A stretch of DNA of 64,000 bases from Youngiibacter multivorans (GTDB lineage Bacteria > Bacillota > Clostridia > Clostridiales > Clostridiaceae): contig NZ_JAGGKC010000004.1 in NCBI RefSeq assembly GCF_017873395.1, positions 62,001-126,000 of the forward strand, given 5' to 3'. The position numbers were made by a program, and so were the translations under genes. Under the pieces are notes generated by a model. The model saw only the letters and a program-made list of their open reading frames with translations. It was not told the origin of the DNA and did no database searches. Of this stretch, positions 1 through 8,584 are shown piece after piece (the first letter of the stretch is position 1; each line of letters starts with the position of its first letter).

Positions 1-232
1 GACCATTTCCATTGACCTTCAATTTGAACAAAAGTTAGAATCAGATAATTTTTTTGTTTGATTTTTCTTCGAAGAGTTCTTTCAGAAGGATGCTGTTTGA
101 ATTTTGTTCGTTTACGTTTACACAGGTTAACAGAATTGATACCATCGACTAGAGAACTTGAAAACCATTGTGACAGTTTATTGATAGGAATCAACGGTAA
201 TGATATGGAATTAACAAAAATAGTAACCAAGT

Positions 233-248
233 GTTAACTAAAGTGAAC
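233..248 (+). promoter_or_regulatory. Upstream activator site, GTTAAC-type, copy 1
   Basis: GTTAACTAAAGTGAAC. It matches the sites at 3040-3055 (reverse orientation) and 6948-6963, and lies 91 bp upstream of the sigma-54 promoter start. Constant spacing and the neighbouring PrpR-type activator make it a likely enhancer-protein binding site. The role is inferred. Confidence 0.7.
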
Positions 249-323
249 ATAAATATCTGGTTATTACCTGTTTCAATTTGGCAAAACGTTATTATAGCAG
301 TGGAATGAGTATTTTCTAATAGT

Positions 324-339
324 TGGCATGATTATTGCT
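324..339 (+). promoter_or_regulatory. Sigma-54 promoter of the DASS transporter gene
   Basis: TGGCATGATTATTGCT fits the -24/-12 consensus TGGCAYR-N4-TTGCW exactly, with GG and GC in correct spacing. It lies 44 bp before the start codon. Confidence 0.88.
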
Positions 340-382
340 TAATTATTTGTGCGCGCAACACAATAATTTACGGGGGTAAAGT

Positions 383-1843
383 ATGGAGAACAAAAAGAAA
401 CAGGGATATTCTACGGCTAAGATAGCAGGGTTATTCCTGGGATTGGCTGCTGCTGCAATCATTTTAATGCTTCCTGGAATATCAGGACTTGATGCCGTAG
501 GCCAGAAGGCATTGGCATTGACCGCACTTATCGTTATATGGTGGATTACTGAACCAGTTCCAATATGGGTATCTGCACTGCTTCCAATAGCTGTGTCGCC
601 TCTTATAGGACTTGCTGGCGTAAAGACAACTGCACAGGGCTTAAGTGTTTACGCTAACTATGCTTCGCCTGTAGTCCTTATGAGTATCGGTGTATTCCTT
701 CTTGCAGCTGTAATTGAGAAGTGGGGACTTCACAAGAGGATCGCCCTCAATATAGTAGCTAAGGTTGGAAGCAAGCCTACAAGGATAATCATGGGATTTG
801 CACTTGCTACAGGCTTCATTTCGATGTTCATGTCAAATGTAACTGCAACCGCAATGATGCTTCCAATAGGCATAGCCCTCCTAAAGCAACTCGGCTTCGA
901 CCATGAAACCGGATTCGCTAAGGCACTCATCCTTGCTATAGCTTTTGCGGCTTCAATCGGTGGCATGGGTACGATGATCGGATCAGGAACAAACATCGCA
1001 GGCTCGGCCCTGATGAAGGACCTGGCAAGCATTGACATAACATTCCTTGAATGGATGAAGGTGGGGTTGCCTTTCGTAATACTTTTCCTTCCACTAAGTG
1101 TCATAATACTTAACCTTGTATTCAAGGTAAAGGACGCAAAAATCGAGGATGCGGATACGATCCACAGGGAGCTCAAGGCTCTGGGATCCATGTCAAAGGC
1201 GGAAAAGCTGACTGCTGCATATGTAGTAATTGCAATAACCGGATTCGTACTGATGACTCAGCTCAAAAAGATATTTCCGATGATTGCAGATGAGAACTAT
1301 GCTGTTTTGATCGGACTTGCATTGTTCCTCATACCAGTTGACTTCAAGGCAGGCACTTTCCTCATGGACTCAAAGACTGCCATCAGGGAAATTTCCTGGT
1401 CGACATACCTGCTTCTAGGTGGTGCTCTCGTTCTTGGAGATGTGTTCTCCAAGGCTGGTATCGCAAAATGGCTGGCGTCGTATATGGGCTTCCTTGCAAA
1501 CCTTCCGGAAATCGGTGTTGTAATAGCCATAGCTATAATAGTCGCATTCATAACTGAATTTGCTTCCAACTTCGTTGTTGCAAGTGCGTTCCTGCCTCCA
1601 ATCTATGGAATAGCAGTGGAGCTTGGAATCAACCCTATGCTTCTTATGATGACAGTAACCCTCTCAGCAAGCCTTGCATTCATGTTCCCGTCAGGAACCC
1701 CTACGAATGCTCTCGCTTTCGGAACTGGCTACATAGACATCAAGGACATGGTAAAGGGTGGATTCTTCGTAAAAATGATCGGTGTTATATTGTTCCCGGT
1801 GGTTTTCTACTTCATCTCCGCACCGCTTACAACATTGTTCTAA
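383..1843 (+). CDS. DASS/SLC13-family carboxylate transporter
   Basis: A 486-residue, highly hydrophobic permease of the divalent anion:sodium symporter family, expected in the cytoplasmic membrane and importing a di- or tricarboxylate with sodium. Two family signatures are visible: an SNVTATAMMLPI segment near residue 150 and an SGTPTNALAFGTGY segment near residue 430, matching the two inverted-repeat substrate/sodium loops. The ATG follows a GGGGG ribosome site. It is a single-gene unit with its own sigma-54 promoter and terminator, in the same predicted regulon as the HMGL-type lyase, oxidoreductase and CoA-transferase downstream, so it probably imports their substrate. Which anion it carries cannot be read from sequence. 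Confidence 0.9.
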   Translation: MENKKKQGYSTAKIAGLFLGLAAAAIILMLPGISGLDAVGQKALALTALIVIWWITEPVPIWVSALLPIAVSPLIGLAGVKTTAQGLSVYANYASPVVLMSIGVFLLAAVIEKWGLHKRIALNIVAKVGSKPTRIIMGFALATGFISMFMSNVTATAMMLPIGIALLKQLGFDHETGFAKALILAIAFAASIGGMGTMIGSGTNIAGSALMKDLASIDITFLEWMKVGLPFVILFLPLSVIILNLVFKVKDAKIEDADTIHRELKALGSMSKAEKLTAAYVVIAITGFVLMTQLKKIFPMIADENYAVLIGLALFLIPVDFKAGTFLMDSKTAIREISWSTYLLLGGALVLGDVFSKAGIAKWLASYMGFLANLPEIGVVIAIAIIVAFITEFASNFVVASAFLPPIYGIAVELGINPMLLMMTVTLSASLAFMFPSGTPTNALAFGTGYIDIKDMVKGGFFVKMIGVILFPVVFYFISAPLTTLF

Positions 1844-1864
1844 GCAAATAAAAGGCCAGAAAAT

Positions 1865-1879
1865 CTTAACCAACTAAAC
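1865..1879 (+). promoter_or_regulatory. Degenerate candidate activator site, GTTAAC-type
   Basis: CTTAACCAACTAAAC resembles the 16-bp site with one gap. It lies 110 bp before the next sigma-54 promoter, about two helical turns further than the good copies. Weak and speculative. Confidence 0.25.
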
Positions 1880-1891
1880 ATATTTGATTAG

Positions 1892-1926
1892 GTGACCTGA
1901 GCCATTTCGCTCAGGCCACTTTTTTT
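1892..1926 (+). terminator. Rho-independent terminator after DASS gene
   Basis: GTGaCCTGAGC / GCTCAGGcCAC hairpin with a CATTTC loop followed by seven Ts. Confidence 0.88.
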
Positions 1927-1974
1927 ATTGGGTATTCAGTTGAATGAGTGCTTCTGGAAATATGACTGAAATGT

Positions 1975-1990
1975 TGGCATGGAAATTGCT
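1975..1990 (+). promoter_or_regulatory. Sigma-54 promoter of the HMGL-type lyase gene
   Basis: TGGCATGGAAATTGCT matches the -24/-12 consensus with exact spacing. It lies 45 bp before the start codon. No strong copy of the 16-bp activator site lies at the usual 89-91 bp upstream. Confidence 0.86.
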
Positions 1991-2034
1991 TATATATTTA
2001 TGATAGAAAATGCTTTAGTTTACGGGAGGCAAAT

Positions 2035-2958
2035 ATGATACCAACAAAAGTAATTGTAAGAGAAACGAGTCCAAGAGACGGATGGCAGAACCTCAGCTTT
2101 ATTGAGACTGATGTGAAGGTTGCAGTAATCGAGAAGATTATCGATATGGGAGCTCCTGAGATAGAATTGACTTCCTTTGTCAATCCAAAGGCTGTCCCGC
2201 AGATCCAGGACGCAAACGAGCTTACAAAGCGCATTCTTGGAATGAAGTCAGAGAAGAAGAGCGACGTGAAGCTTACAGCTTTAGTTCCAAACAAGAAGGG
2301 TGCTGACAACGCATATGCAGCTGGAATAAGGACGATCGACCTTGTTGTCAGTGTAAGCGAGCTCCATAACAAGAGGAACGTGAACAAGACTGTTGATGAG
2401 AGCGTTGCATCGTTAAGGGAGATAATGACTGACCTTCCAGAGGACCTTGAGGTAAGGCTTGCCCTGGCATGCGTATTCGGAAGCCCATTCGGTGACGAAA
2501 TCGATGTCGACAAAGTAATCAGGATAATCGATGAGTCAATGAAGATGGGTGTCAGGATCGTAGGACTTGCTGATTCAGCTGGACTGTCAACACCAGACCA
2601 TACAGCGAACATAATCAGGAGGATCAAGGAGCATGCAGACCTGGACAAGGTGGCTGCGCACATCCATGATACCAGAGGACTTGGAATAGCTAACGCATAT
2701 GCAGCATTCCAGGAGGGCGTTTTCAGATTTGACAGCGCGCTTGGCGGCCTTGGCGGATGCCCGTTCATACCTGGAGCAGCAGGTAACATTTCTACAGAGG
2801 ACCTGGTCACCATGTTCAACAGGATGAACATCGAGACAGGTATCGATTCTGAAAAGATGTATGATGCCTCGCTTTACCTGTCACAGCACGTTAACGGAAA
2901 GTACAACAGCAAGATGCTTGACATCAACAAGCTGAAGGTTAAAAGCGAAGACAAATAG
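2035..2958 (+). CDS. HMG-CoA lyase-type enzyme
   Basis: A 307-residue TIM-barrel enzyme of the HMGL-like family. HMG-CoA lyases split 3-hydroxy-3-methylglutaryl-CoA into acetyl-CoA and acetoacetate; relatives cleave other 3-hydroxy-3-substituted acyl-CoAs. The catalytic elements are all present: the RDGWQN motif (Arg14, Asp15, Gln18), the metal ligands in HIHDTRG (His209, His211) and the flexible loop GGLGGCPFIPGAAGN with catalytic Cys242 and Asn251. Length is normal. The ATG follows a GGGAGG site. It has its own sigma-54 promoter and sits between a DASS transporter and a ferredoxin oxidoreductase operon, which suggests it cleaves the CoA ester of the imported acid. If a product is a 2-oxoacid, the oxidoreductase downstream would take it; that link is inference. 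Confidence 0.87.
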   Translation: MIPTKVIVRETSPRDGWQNLSFIETDVKVAVIEKIIDMGAPEIELTSFVNPKAVPQIQDANELTKRILGMKSEKKSDVKLTALVPNKKGADNAYAAGIRTIDLVVSVSELHNKRNVNKTVDESVASLREIMTDLPEDLEVRLALACVFGSPFGDEIDVDKVIRIIDESMKMGVRIVGLADSAGLSTPDHTANIIRRIKEHADLDKVAAHIHDTRGLGIANAYAAFQEGVFRFDSALGGLGGCPFIPGAAGNISTEDLVTMFNRMNIETGIDSEKMYDASLYLSQHVNGKYNSKMLDINKLKVKSEDK

Positions 2959-3039
2959 CATGTGTTCAAATCACAGGTTGTGTTGAGAAAGCGTAAATCA
3001 AGGTTGGTGTGGGTTAAGAGGTACGCTGATTTAATTATT

Positions 3040-3055
3040 GTTGACTTTGGTTAAC
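3040..3055 (-). promoter_or_regulatory. Upstream activator site, GTTAAC-type, copy 2
   Basis: GTTGACTTTGGTTAAC; its reverse complement GTTAACCAAAGTCAAC differs from copy 1 at two positions. It begins 89 bp before the sigma-54 promoter at 3129. Confidence 0.68.
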
Positions 3056-3128
3056 ATATATTAACAAAATGCTTGCTGGATTGAGATTTGAAACGGTGAA
3101 TGTTGTCTGAAAAAGCGCAATTTCAAGT

Positions 3129-3144
3129 TGGCACGCTAATTGCT
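3129..3144 (+). promoter_or_regulatory. Sigma-54 promoter of the oxidoreductase operon
   Basis: TGGCACGCTAATTGCT is a perfect -24/-12 element. Transcription would start near 3155, which rules out an upstream start for the next gene and supports the ATG at 3256. Confidence 0.9.
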
Positions 3145-3255
3145 TAATAATATTTGGATGTATTGTCAATAAATTGTCTGGCACTGGTCATAACATTGGA
3201 TCATCCCCACAAGTGCATAAGCTGCGATCATTTTGCCCAACTTCGGAGGAAAATC

Positions 3256-3951
3256 ATGAATAAGATATTTAGTGTGGATATAACTGGGAAGCACAACTTC
3301 CTATTCGTAGGGGAAGCAGGAAGCGGTAAAAGTGAGGTGGCAATCAACTTTGCCAGACACCTCGTTGAAATGGACGACAAGCCGGTCCACTTCTTTGATA
3401 TGGATATGACAAAGCCGCTTTTCAGGTCAAGGGATGTCATGAGAGAAATCGAGTCTCTTGGAATAATATTCCATCATCAGGAACAGTTCTATGATGCGCC
3501 GACACTCGTTGGTGGTGTCGCGAGACTCCTGAAGGATGAAGGCTGCTATGTGGTAATGGACATAGGAGGAAATGATATCGGGGCAAGCGCCATCGGTGGA
3601 TTTGCTCCAAAGGTCAATAATGACTATACCGACGTGTATTATGTGCTTAACTCATACCGTCCCTGGTCAGATAATCTGGATCATATAGACGGAACACTTT
3701 CAGCGATACTCAGGATATCACACATAAAGCTTGAAAAAGTGAAGATGATAAGCAATCCGAATATCGGATTGACTACTTCAGCAGATGAAGTCATTGAAGG
3801 GAACAAAAGGATGGCTGAGATGATCGGATTATATAAGGATATCGAGTTCCTCTGCGTGAAAGAAGAATTGTATGAACAGGTAAGGAATGATACGAAGATT
3901 CCGGTATTCCCCATTCATCTGTTTCTGACATATGAATGGAACAAGGTTTAA
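3256..3951 (+). CDS. P-loop ATP-binding protein of the oxidoreductase operon
   Basis: A 231-residue nucleotide-binding protein with a Walker A motif GEAGSGKS near residue 20 and a hydrophobic strand ending in MDIGGND near residue 100 that may be the Walker B region. It recalls SIMIBI-type P-loop proteins and has no membrane segment. The ATG at 3256 was chosen because CGGAGG lies just upstream and because the frame upstream starts at or before the predicted transcription start. It is the first gene of the operon with ferredoxin, alpha, beta and gamma oxidoreductase subunits, so a role in cofactor or cluster delivery, assembly or activation of that enzyme is possible. No specific function is known to me. 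Confidence 0.7.
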   Translation: MNKIFSVDITGKHNFLFVGEAGSGKSEVAINFARHLVEMDDKPVHFFDMDMTKPLFRSRDVMREIESLGIIFHHQEQFYDAPTLVGGVARLLKDEGCYVVMDIGGNDIGASAIGGFAPKVNNDYTDVYYVLNSYRPWSDNLDHIDGTLSAILRISHIKLEKVKMISNPNIGLTTSADEVIEGNKRMAEMIGLYKDIEFLCVKEELYEQVRNDTKIPVFPIHLFLTYEWNKV

Positions 3952-4047
3952 GCTGCCAAGCCTGTAAAGGATGGTGGACATAATAGCAGTAAGCATTGCA
4001 ACCCAATGTTTATATAGAGATCAGAAATAAAGGGAGGAAATACTCAA

Positions 4048-4251
4048 GTGGGAAAAATAGTAATCAGATCAGAAAGCTGCAAGAGCTGCCAGTATTGTGT
4101 CAAATTCTGTCCGAAAAAAGTCATCGAGATAGGAACCGATGTAAATTCAAAGGGATACGAGTATGCTGTGGCTGTAAGAATGGATGACTGCATTGCTTGC
4201 CAGATTTGTGCAAGGATGTGTCCTGACGCAGCCATAGAAGTATATAAATAG
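4048..4251 (+). CDS. 2-oxoacid:ferredoxin oxidoreductase, ferredoxin-like delta subunit
   Basis: A 67-residue 2[4Fe-4S] ferredoxin. Two clusters are obvious: CKSCQYCVKFCP and CIACQICARMCP. It starts with GTG after AGGGAGG. In this enzyme class the small delta subunit carries electrons from the TPP centre to ferredoxin. It precedes the alpha, beta and gamma subunits in the usual VOR/KOR order. The 114-base gap to the next gene holds a small CTGTCT-GCTC-AGACAG hairpin of unknown role. Confidence 0.92.
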   Translation: MGKIVIRSESCKSCQYCVKFCPKKVIEIGTDVNSKGYEYAVAVRMDDCIACQICARMCPDAAIEVYK

Positions 4252-4365
4252 TCATTGCAGTATAAAGGGGGCTGCATCTGATTGTAAGTCCTGTCTGCTC
4301 AGACAGATGGATGACCAGCCAGTCAGCTGCAATACAAGTAAAAGCATAATAGGGAGGAATAAAGA

Positions 4366-5445
4366 ATGGCCAGAATATTTATGAAAGGCTGCGAAGCTAT
4401 AGCTGAAGCGGCGGTTAGAGCCGGCTGCAGATTTTTCGCAGGTTATCCAATAACACCACAGAACGAGATCCCTGAATATTTCGCAAGAAGGATGCCTGAA
4501 GTTGGAGGTGTCTTCATACAGGGTGAAAGTGAAGTTGCTTCAGTGAATATGGTATACGGAGCGGCATCGGCAGGAACCAGGTCAATGACCTCGTCATCAA
4601 GCCCTGGAGTAGCGCTCAAGAGTGAAGGTATCTCATATTGCGCAGCGGCGCGTATTCCAATGGTATACGCAAACATTTCAAGAGGCGGCCCGGGAGTAGG
4701 ATCGATCCATCCAGCTCAGATGGATTATTTCCAGGCAACCAAGGCTTCGGGAAATGGAGGATTCGAGATGCTGGTGTTTGCACCTTCAAGCGTCCAGGAA
4801 GCCGTTGACATGACATATAGCGCATTTGATTATGCTGACAGGGACATGAATCCGGTACTGATACTTGCTGATGGAGTAATCGGAACGATGATGGAGCCGG
4901 TAAATCTGCCGGAAGCCAAATCCGATGAAGAAGTGGCAGCAATCAAGGAGTCAAAGAAGTCATGGGCATGCATCGGTCATAAGCTTGACTATGCCAACAG
5001 GGCATGGATCCAGCCAGGAAACTGGAGCACGATGGTCATGCAGAATGAGAACATCAAGGCTGCCGAGCTCTACAAGAGCTGGGAAAAGGATGCACAGGTA
5101 GAGGAATACCTTGTTGAAGATGCAGAGGTAGTCATAGCATCCTATGGTATTTCCGCTCGTATTGCAAAGTCTGCTGTGGAAGAGCTTCGCAAGGAAGGCA
5201 TAAAAGCCGGACTTATAAGGCCTATAACAGTCCACCCATTCCCTTACAAGGCTTTCGACAACATAAACTACAATACCTGCAAAGCTGTTCTTGATGTTGA
5301 AATGTCCATTCCGGCTCAATTTGTACATGATGTCGCAATCGGAGTCAAAGAGCGTTGCCCAATCGAAACATGCCTTTGCTCAGGAGGAAATATCATGAGC
5401 AGGGAAGCGATAATCGAGGCTGTAAAGAAAATCAACGAGAAATAG
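4366..5445 (+). CDS. 2-oxoacid:ferredoxin oxidoreductase, alpha subunit (VorB-like)
   Basis: A 359-residue alpha subunit of the pyruvate/2-oxoacid:ferredoxin oxidoreductase family. The N-terminal GYPITPQNEIPE segment and the GESEVASVNMVYGAASAG segment are hallmark motifs; the C-terminal third is the transketolase-C-like domain. The sequence style (GYPITPQNEIPEYF) is closest to 2-oxoisovalerate or 2-oxoglutarate enzymes rather than single-chain pyruvate:ferredoxin oxidoreductase. The enzyme decarboxylates a 2-oxoacid to acyl-CoA and reduces ferredoxin. The stop is 12 bases before the beta subunit. Substrate is not certain. Confidence 0.9.
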   Translation: MARIFMKGCEAIAEAAVRAGCRFFAGYPITPQNEIPEYFARRMPEVGGVFIQGESEVASVNMVYGAASAGTRSMTSSSSPGVALKSEGISYCAAARIPMVYANISRGGPGVGSIHPAQMDYFQATKASGNGGFEMLVFAPSSVQEAVDMTYSAFDYADRDMNPVLILADGVIGTMMEPVNLPEAKSDEEVAAIKESKKSWACIGHKLDYANRAWIQPGNWSTMVMQNENIKAAELYKSWEKDAQVEEYLVEDAEVVIASYGISARIAKSAVEELRKEGIKAGLIRPITVHPFPYKAFDNINYNTCKAVLDVEMSIPAQFVHDVAIGVKERCPIETCLCSGGNIMSREAIIEAVKKINEK

Positions 5446-5457
5446 GAGGGTATTGTA

Positions 5458-6192
5458 ATGGAAAAGATATATTCAAGGACCAAGACGCTCCAGGATAAAG
5501 TCTCAGGATTCTGTCCAGGATGCATGCATGGTACTGCTATAAAGTTAATCGGGGAAGTCCTCGAGGAGTTGAATGTTGTCGACAGGACAGCCTGTGTGCT
5601 TGGAATTGGCTGCTGCGGTCTTCATATGGACTATATCGCGTATGACAACATTACTGCACCTCATGGAAGGGCTACAGCTGTTGCAGCGGGGTTAAAGAGG
5701 TCCAACCCTGACTCCCTTGTCTTCACATATCAGGGAGACGGAGATTTCGCATCAATAGGACTGGGTGAATCCATATCCTCTGCAAACCGCGGAGACAACA
5801 TATCTGTAATCTTCATAAACAATGGAACCTACGGCATGACCGGCGGACAGATGGCGCCGACCACGCTTATGGGTATGAAGGCATCAACTGCACCAAAGGG
5901 ACGTAATGCCGAGGAGCATGGCTACCCGATGCACATGAGTGAAATACTGAATCAGCTTACTGCTCCTGCATATCTTGAGAGGACAAGCTGCAATACTCCT
6001 GGAAATGTCGTAAAGACAAAGAAGGCAATCAAGAAGGCATTTGAAAACCAGCTTAACGGCAAGGGCTTCTCTATGGTTGAAATTGTCACCAGCTGCCCTA
6101 CCAACTGGGGACTTGACTCACTTGAATCCCTGACATATCTTGAAGAAAAAATGCTGCCTGAATTCCCGCTTGGCGTGATCAGGGACAAATAG
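5458..6192 (+). CDS. 2-oxoacid:ferredoxin oxidoreductase, beta subunit (TPP-binding)
   Basis: A 244-residue thiamine-diphosphate-binding subunit. The TPP motif runs from GDGDFASIG near residue 95 to INNGTYGMTGGQ near residue 120. An early SGFCPGCMHG segment and a later Cys pair provide the conserved cysteines that bind a [4Fe-4S] cluster in this subunit type. It has a good AGGAGG site and sits between alpha and gamma in a tightly packed operon. Confidence 0.92.
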   Translation: MEKIYSRTKTLQDKVSGFCPGCMHGTAIKLIGEVLEELNVVDRTACVLGIGCCGLHMDYIAYDNITAPHGRATAVAAGLKRSNPDSLVFTYQGDGDFASIGLGESISSANRGDNISVIFINNGTYGMTGGQMAPTTLMGMKASTAPKGRNAEEHGYPMHMSEILNQLTAPAYLERTSCNTPGNVVKTKKAIKKAFENQLNGKGFSMVEIVTSCPTNWGLDSLESLTYLEEKMLPEFPLGVIRDK

Positions 6193-6201
6193 GAGGAAAA
6201 T

Positions 6202-6750
6202 ATGGAGACTAACTTATGCGTTGCCGGATTTGGTGGCCAGGGTGTAATGACGCTTGGGAAATTCCTTGCTGAGGCCACATGCGAATCAACAGATAAAAAC
6301 ATAACCTTCTTCCCTTCATACGGTGCAGAGCAGCGTGGAGGAACAGCCAATTGCTACGTAGTAATATCTGACGAAATGATCGGGGCTCCTCTTGGAGATG
6401 TCATGGATGACCTGATAGTGCTCAATGAGCCATCACTGAAGAAATTCCTCTGCAAGCTCAAGAGAGGGGGCAACTTGTTCATCAACAGTTCTATTGTGCC
6501 TGATGAGATTGACAGGGATGATGTAAAGCTTATAAAGGTTCCGGTTACCGAGCTTGCTCTTGAACTGGGAAACCCTAAGGTATTAAATGTAATAATGCTT
6601 GGAGCATACATTGGCTATACTGAAGTTGTTGCACCTGAAGTTGTCTGGGGAACAATCGAAAATAAGCTTGGCAAGAAGCCAAAGCTTCTGCCAATGAACA
6701 AGGATGCTTTCGATAAAGGTCTTGAGATCGGAAGGTCAGCAAGACAATAG
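6202..6750 (+). CDS. 2-oxoacid:ferredoxin oxidoreductase, gamma subunit
   Basis: A 182-residue gamma subunit. The N-terminal GFGGQGVMTLGK glycine-rich loop and the YGAEQRGGTANCYV motif are typical. It begins nine bases after the beta stop and closes the operon; a terminator follows. The gamma domain binds and positions CoA in this family. Confidence 0.92.
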   Translation: METNLCVAGFGGQGVMTLGKFLAEATCESTDKNITFFPSYGAEQRGGTANCYVVISDEMIGAPLGDVMDDLIVLNEPSLKKFLCKLKRGGNLFINSSIVPDEIDRDDVKLIKVPVTELALELGNPKVLNVIMLGAYIGYTEVVAPEVVWGTIENKLGKKPKLLPMNKDAFDKGLEIGRSARQ

Positions 6751-6857
6751 GAATCCTGATTAAGAACAGGTCTGCAAGTTAGTCCTGGTGCACTCCGGCC
6801 TGCATCAGGCTTACAATATGCTGACTGAAAAAATGAAAAACTGAGATGACAGGAAGT

Positions 6858-6889
6858 GGACCTGAAGCATTGTCTTCGGTCCTTTTTTT
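6858..6889 (+). terminator. Terminator of the oxidoreductase operon
   Basis: GGACC-GAAG / CTTC-GGTCC stem with one bulged T, loop CATTGT, then seven Ts. Confidence 0.88.
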
Positions 6890-6947
6890 GAGCGCTCAGA
6901 GCAGGTTCCGTATATCTGAGGACTGCAATTTGAGGATGTTCATTCGC

Positions 6948-6963
6948 GTTAACTAAAAGTAAC
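6948..6963 (+). promoter_or_regulatory. Upstream activator site, GTTAAC-type, copy 3
   Basis: GTTAACTAAAAGTAAC, 89 bp before the sigma-54 promoter at 7037, the same spacing as copy 2. Confidence 0.68.
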
Positions 6964-7036
6964 AGTTCAGGAATGGTAATGGGGATTTTAAACGGTAAAA
7001 CCACCTTTTTGCGCGTTTTTTTAACCATGTTGATGT

Positions 7037-7052
7037 TGGCATGATAATTGCT
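7037..7052 (+). promoter_or_regulatory. Sigma-54 promoter of the CoA-transferase gene
   Basis: TGGCATGATAATTGCT, exact -24/-12 spacing, 53 bp before the start codon. Confidence 0.9.
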
Positions 7053-7104
7053 TAATAAAGTATGTGCGCGTAGTTAATTTATTTAAGGTAAAGGGAGATA
7101 TGAA

Positions 7105-8304
7105 ATGAGCAATTTACTATTAGAAGGAATTAGAGTACTTGACTTCACACAGTTTCTTGCAGGACCATATTGCGGTATGTTCCTTGCTGACATGGGTGCA
7201 GAAGTAATAAAGATTGAAAACCTTAAGGGTGGCGGAGATTTCACAAGGGGAGCCAGACCAAGGGAACCAAAGACAAACAGGAGCATGTACTTCGGAAACC
7301 TTAACAGGAACAAGAAGAGCGTATGCATCGACCTGAAGACAGCTGAAGGAAAGGAACTTTTCGCAGAGCTTGTAAAATCAGCGGATGTGCTTCTTGAGAA
7401 CAACAGACCTGGAGTAATGGCGAAGCTTGGATTCGGATATGAGGACTGCAAGAAGATGAATCCGGCAATTGTATATGCTTCAATTTCAGGATTCGGACAG
7501 TACGGACCATATTCAGAGAGACCTGGATACGACCTTATAGCACAGGCTATGGGCGGCTCAATGAGCATAACCGGATGGGAAGGCCAGGAGCCTACAAGGG
7601 CAGGTATGGCAATAGGCGACCTGTTCGCAGGTCTTAATGCCTGCATAGGAATCATAGGATCACTCTACAAGAGAAAAGAGACAGGCCTTGGACAAAGCAT
7701 AGACGTAGCTCTTATGGACAGCATAGTGTCAGGAATGGAAGCCAAGATGATGCAGTATGTGCATGGCGGAACGGTTCCTGAGAAGACAGGAAACAGATAC
7801 CTTGCTTCAGCACCTTATGATTCATTCAGGGCTGCTGACGATGATTTCGTGGTTGCAAGCGGTACTGATGCACATTTCGCAGTATTGGCAAAAGCTATGG
7901 GAATGCCTGAGCTGAGTGAAGACCCGAGATTCCTGAAAACTGAAGGCAGGCTGAATAACCAGCTTGAGCTCAAGGAAATAATCAATGGCTGGGCAGGCCA
8001 GAGGACAGCAAAAGAGTGCGTGGACATAATACTTGGAGCAGGCATACCTGCAGGCCCGATATACAATGTCAAGCAGGTATTCGAGGATGAACATATGAAG
8101 GCCAGGGAAATGTTCGTGACGGTCAACCATAAGGAAGCCGGTGAACTCACTGTAATAGGAAATCCGATAAAGATGAGCGAATATCCTGTACAGTACAAGT
8201 CTGCTGCACCTGATGCAGGTGAGAATGATTATGAAATCTTTGGGGCACTTGGATTCTCAAAGGAGACCCTCGACAAGTACAGGGAAATGGGAGCCATGAT
8301 GTAG
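7105..8304 (+). CDS. Class III (CaiB/BaiF) CoA-transferase
   Basis: A 399-residue family III CoA-transferase, which moves CoA from a donor thioester to a carboxylic acid. Signatures: GIRVLDFTQFLAGPYCGMFLADMGAEVIKIE-type N-terminus, a central ISGFGQYGPYSERPGYD block whose Asp near residue 143 is the expected catalytic aspartate, and an RAGMAIGDLFAG segment. Length is typical. The ATG follows AAGGGAGA. It has its own sigma-54 promoter and activator site in the same regulon as the DASS transporter and HMGL-type lyase, so it most likely activates the imported acid to the CoA ester cleaved by the lyase. Donor and acceptor are not known. Confidence 0.9.
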   Translation: MSNLLLEGIRVLDFTQFLAGPYCGMFLADMGAEVIKIENLKGGGDFTRGARPREPKTNRSMYFGNLNRNKKSVCIDLKTAEGKELFAELVKSADVLLENNRPGVMAKLGFGYEDCKKMNPAIVYASISGFGQYGPYSERPGYDLIAQAMGGSMSITGWEGQEPTRAGMAIGDLFAGLNACIGIIGSLYKRKETGLGQSIDVALMDSIVSGMEAKMMQYVHGGTVPEKTGNRYLASAPYDSFRAADDDFVVASGTDAHFAVLAKAMGMPELSEDPRFLKTEGRLNNQLELKEIINGWAGQRTAKECVDIILGAGIPAGPIYNVKQVFEDEHMKAREMFVTVNHKEAGELTVIGNPIKMSEYPVQYKSAAPDAGENDYEIFGALGFSKETLDKYREMGAMM

Positions 8305-8355
8305 CCATTGCTGCAAATGATGGTTATATAATAATTAGCGACACCTGATGATAAA

Positions 8356-8389
8356 CTGGACTGAAGGCAGAAGCCCTTGGTCCAGTTTT
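8356..8389 (+). terminator. Terminator after CoA-transferase gene
   Basis: CTGGAC / GTCCAG outer stem with an inner AAGG / CCTT pairing, followed by a short TTTT run. Confidence 0.7.
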
Positions 8390-8584
8390 CGGGCTATTTG
8401 GAATTAATGGCTAATCTCCTGAAATCTGTAGTAAGATTAATGTATAAGATATGTTCAATGTGAATACTTGTGGCAGGCCCAATTGCCTGAATGCCGGTTA
8501 CTAAAGAGTCGAAACATGTTCTTGTACTCATGAATGACAAGTACCTGCACATCGCACTTGGAATAGTAGACAATGAGGTGAATT

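Larger units (their letters stand above)
1..382. other. Intergenic leader of the first DASS gene
   Basis: No complete gene is seen. A + frame from base 2 to the TGA at 59-61 reads like a 19-residue protein tail and may be the end of a gene outside the window, but this is weak. The rest is AT-rich regulatory DNA holding several GTTAAC-like words, the activator site at 233-248 and the sigma-54 promoter at 324-339, listed separately. Confidence 0.5.
6751..7104. other. Gap with terminator, activator site and sigma-54 promoter
   Basis: No gene is seen. The gap holds the operon terminator at 6858-6889, the activator site at 6948-6963 and the sigma-54 promoter at 7037-7052. Confidence 0.7.

Noticed and set aside
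3154..3255. Longer start of the P-loop ATPase
   Set aside because: The upstream start coincides with the predicted sigma-54 transcription start near 3155, and a strong ribosome site fits ATG 3256.
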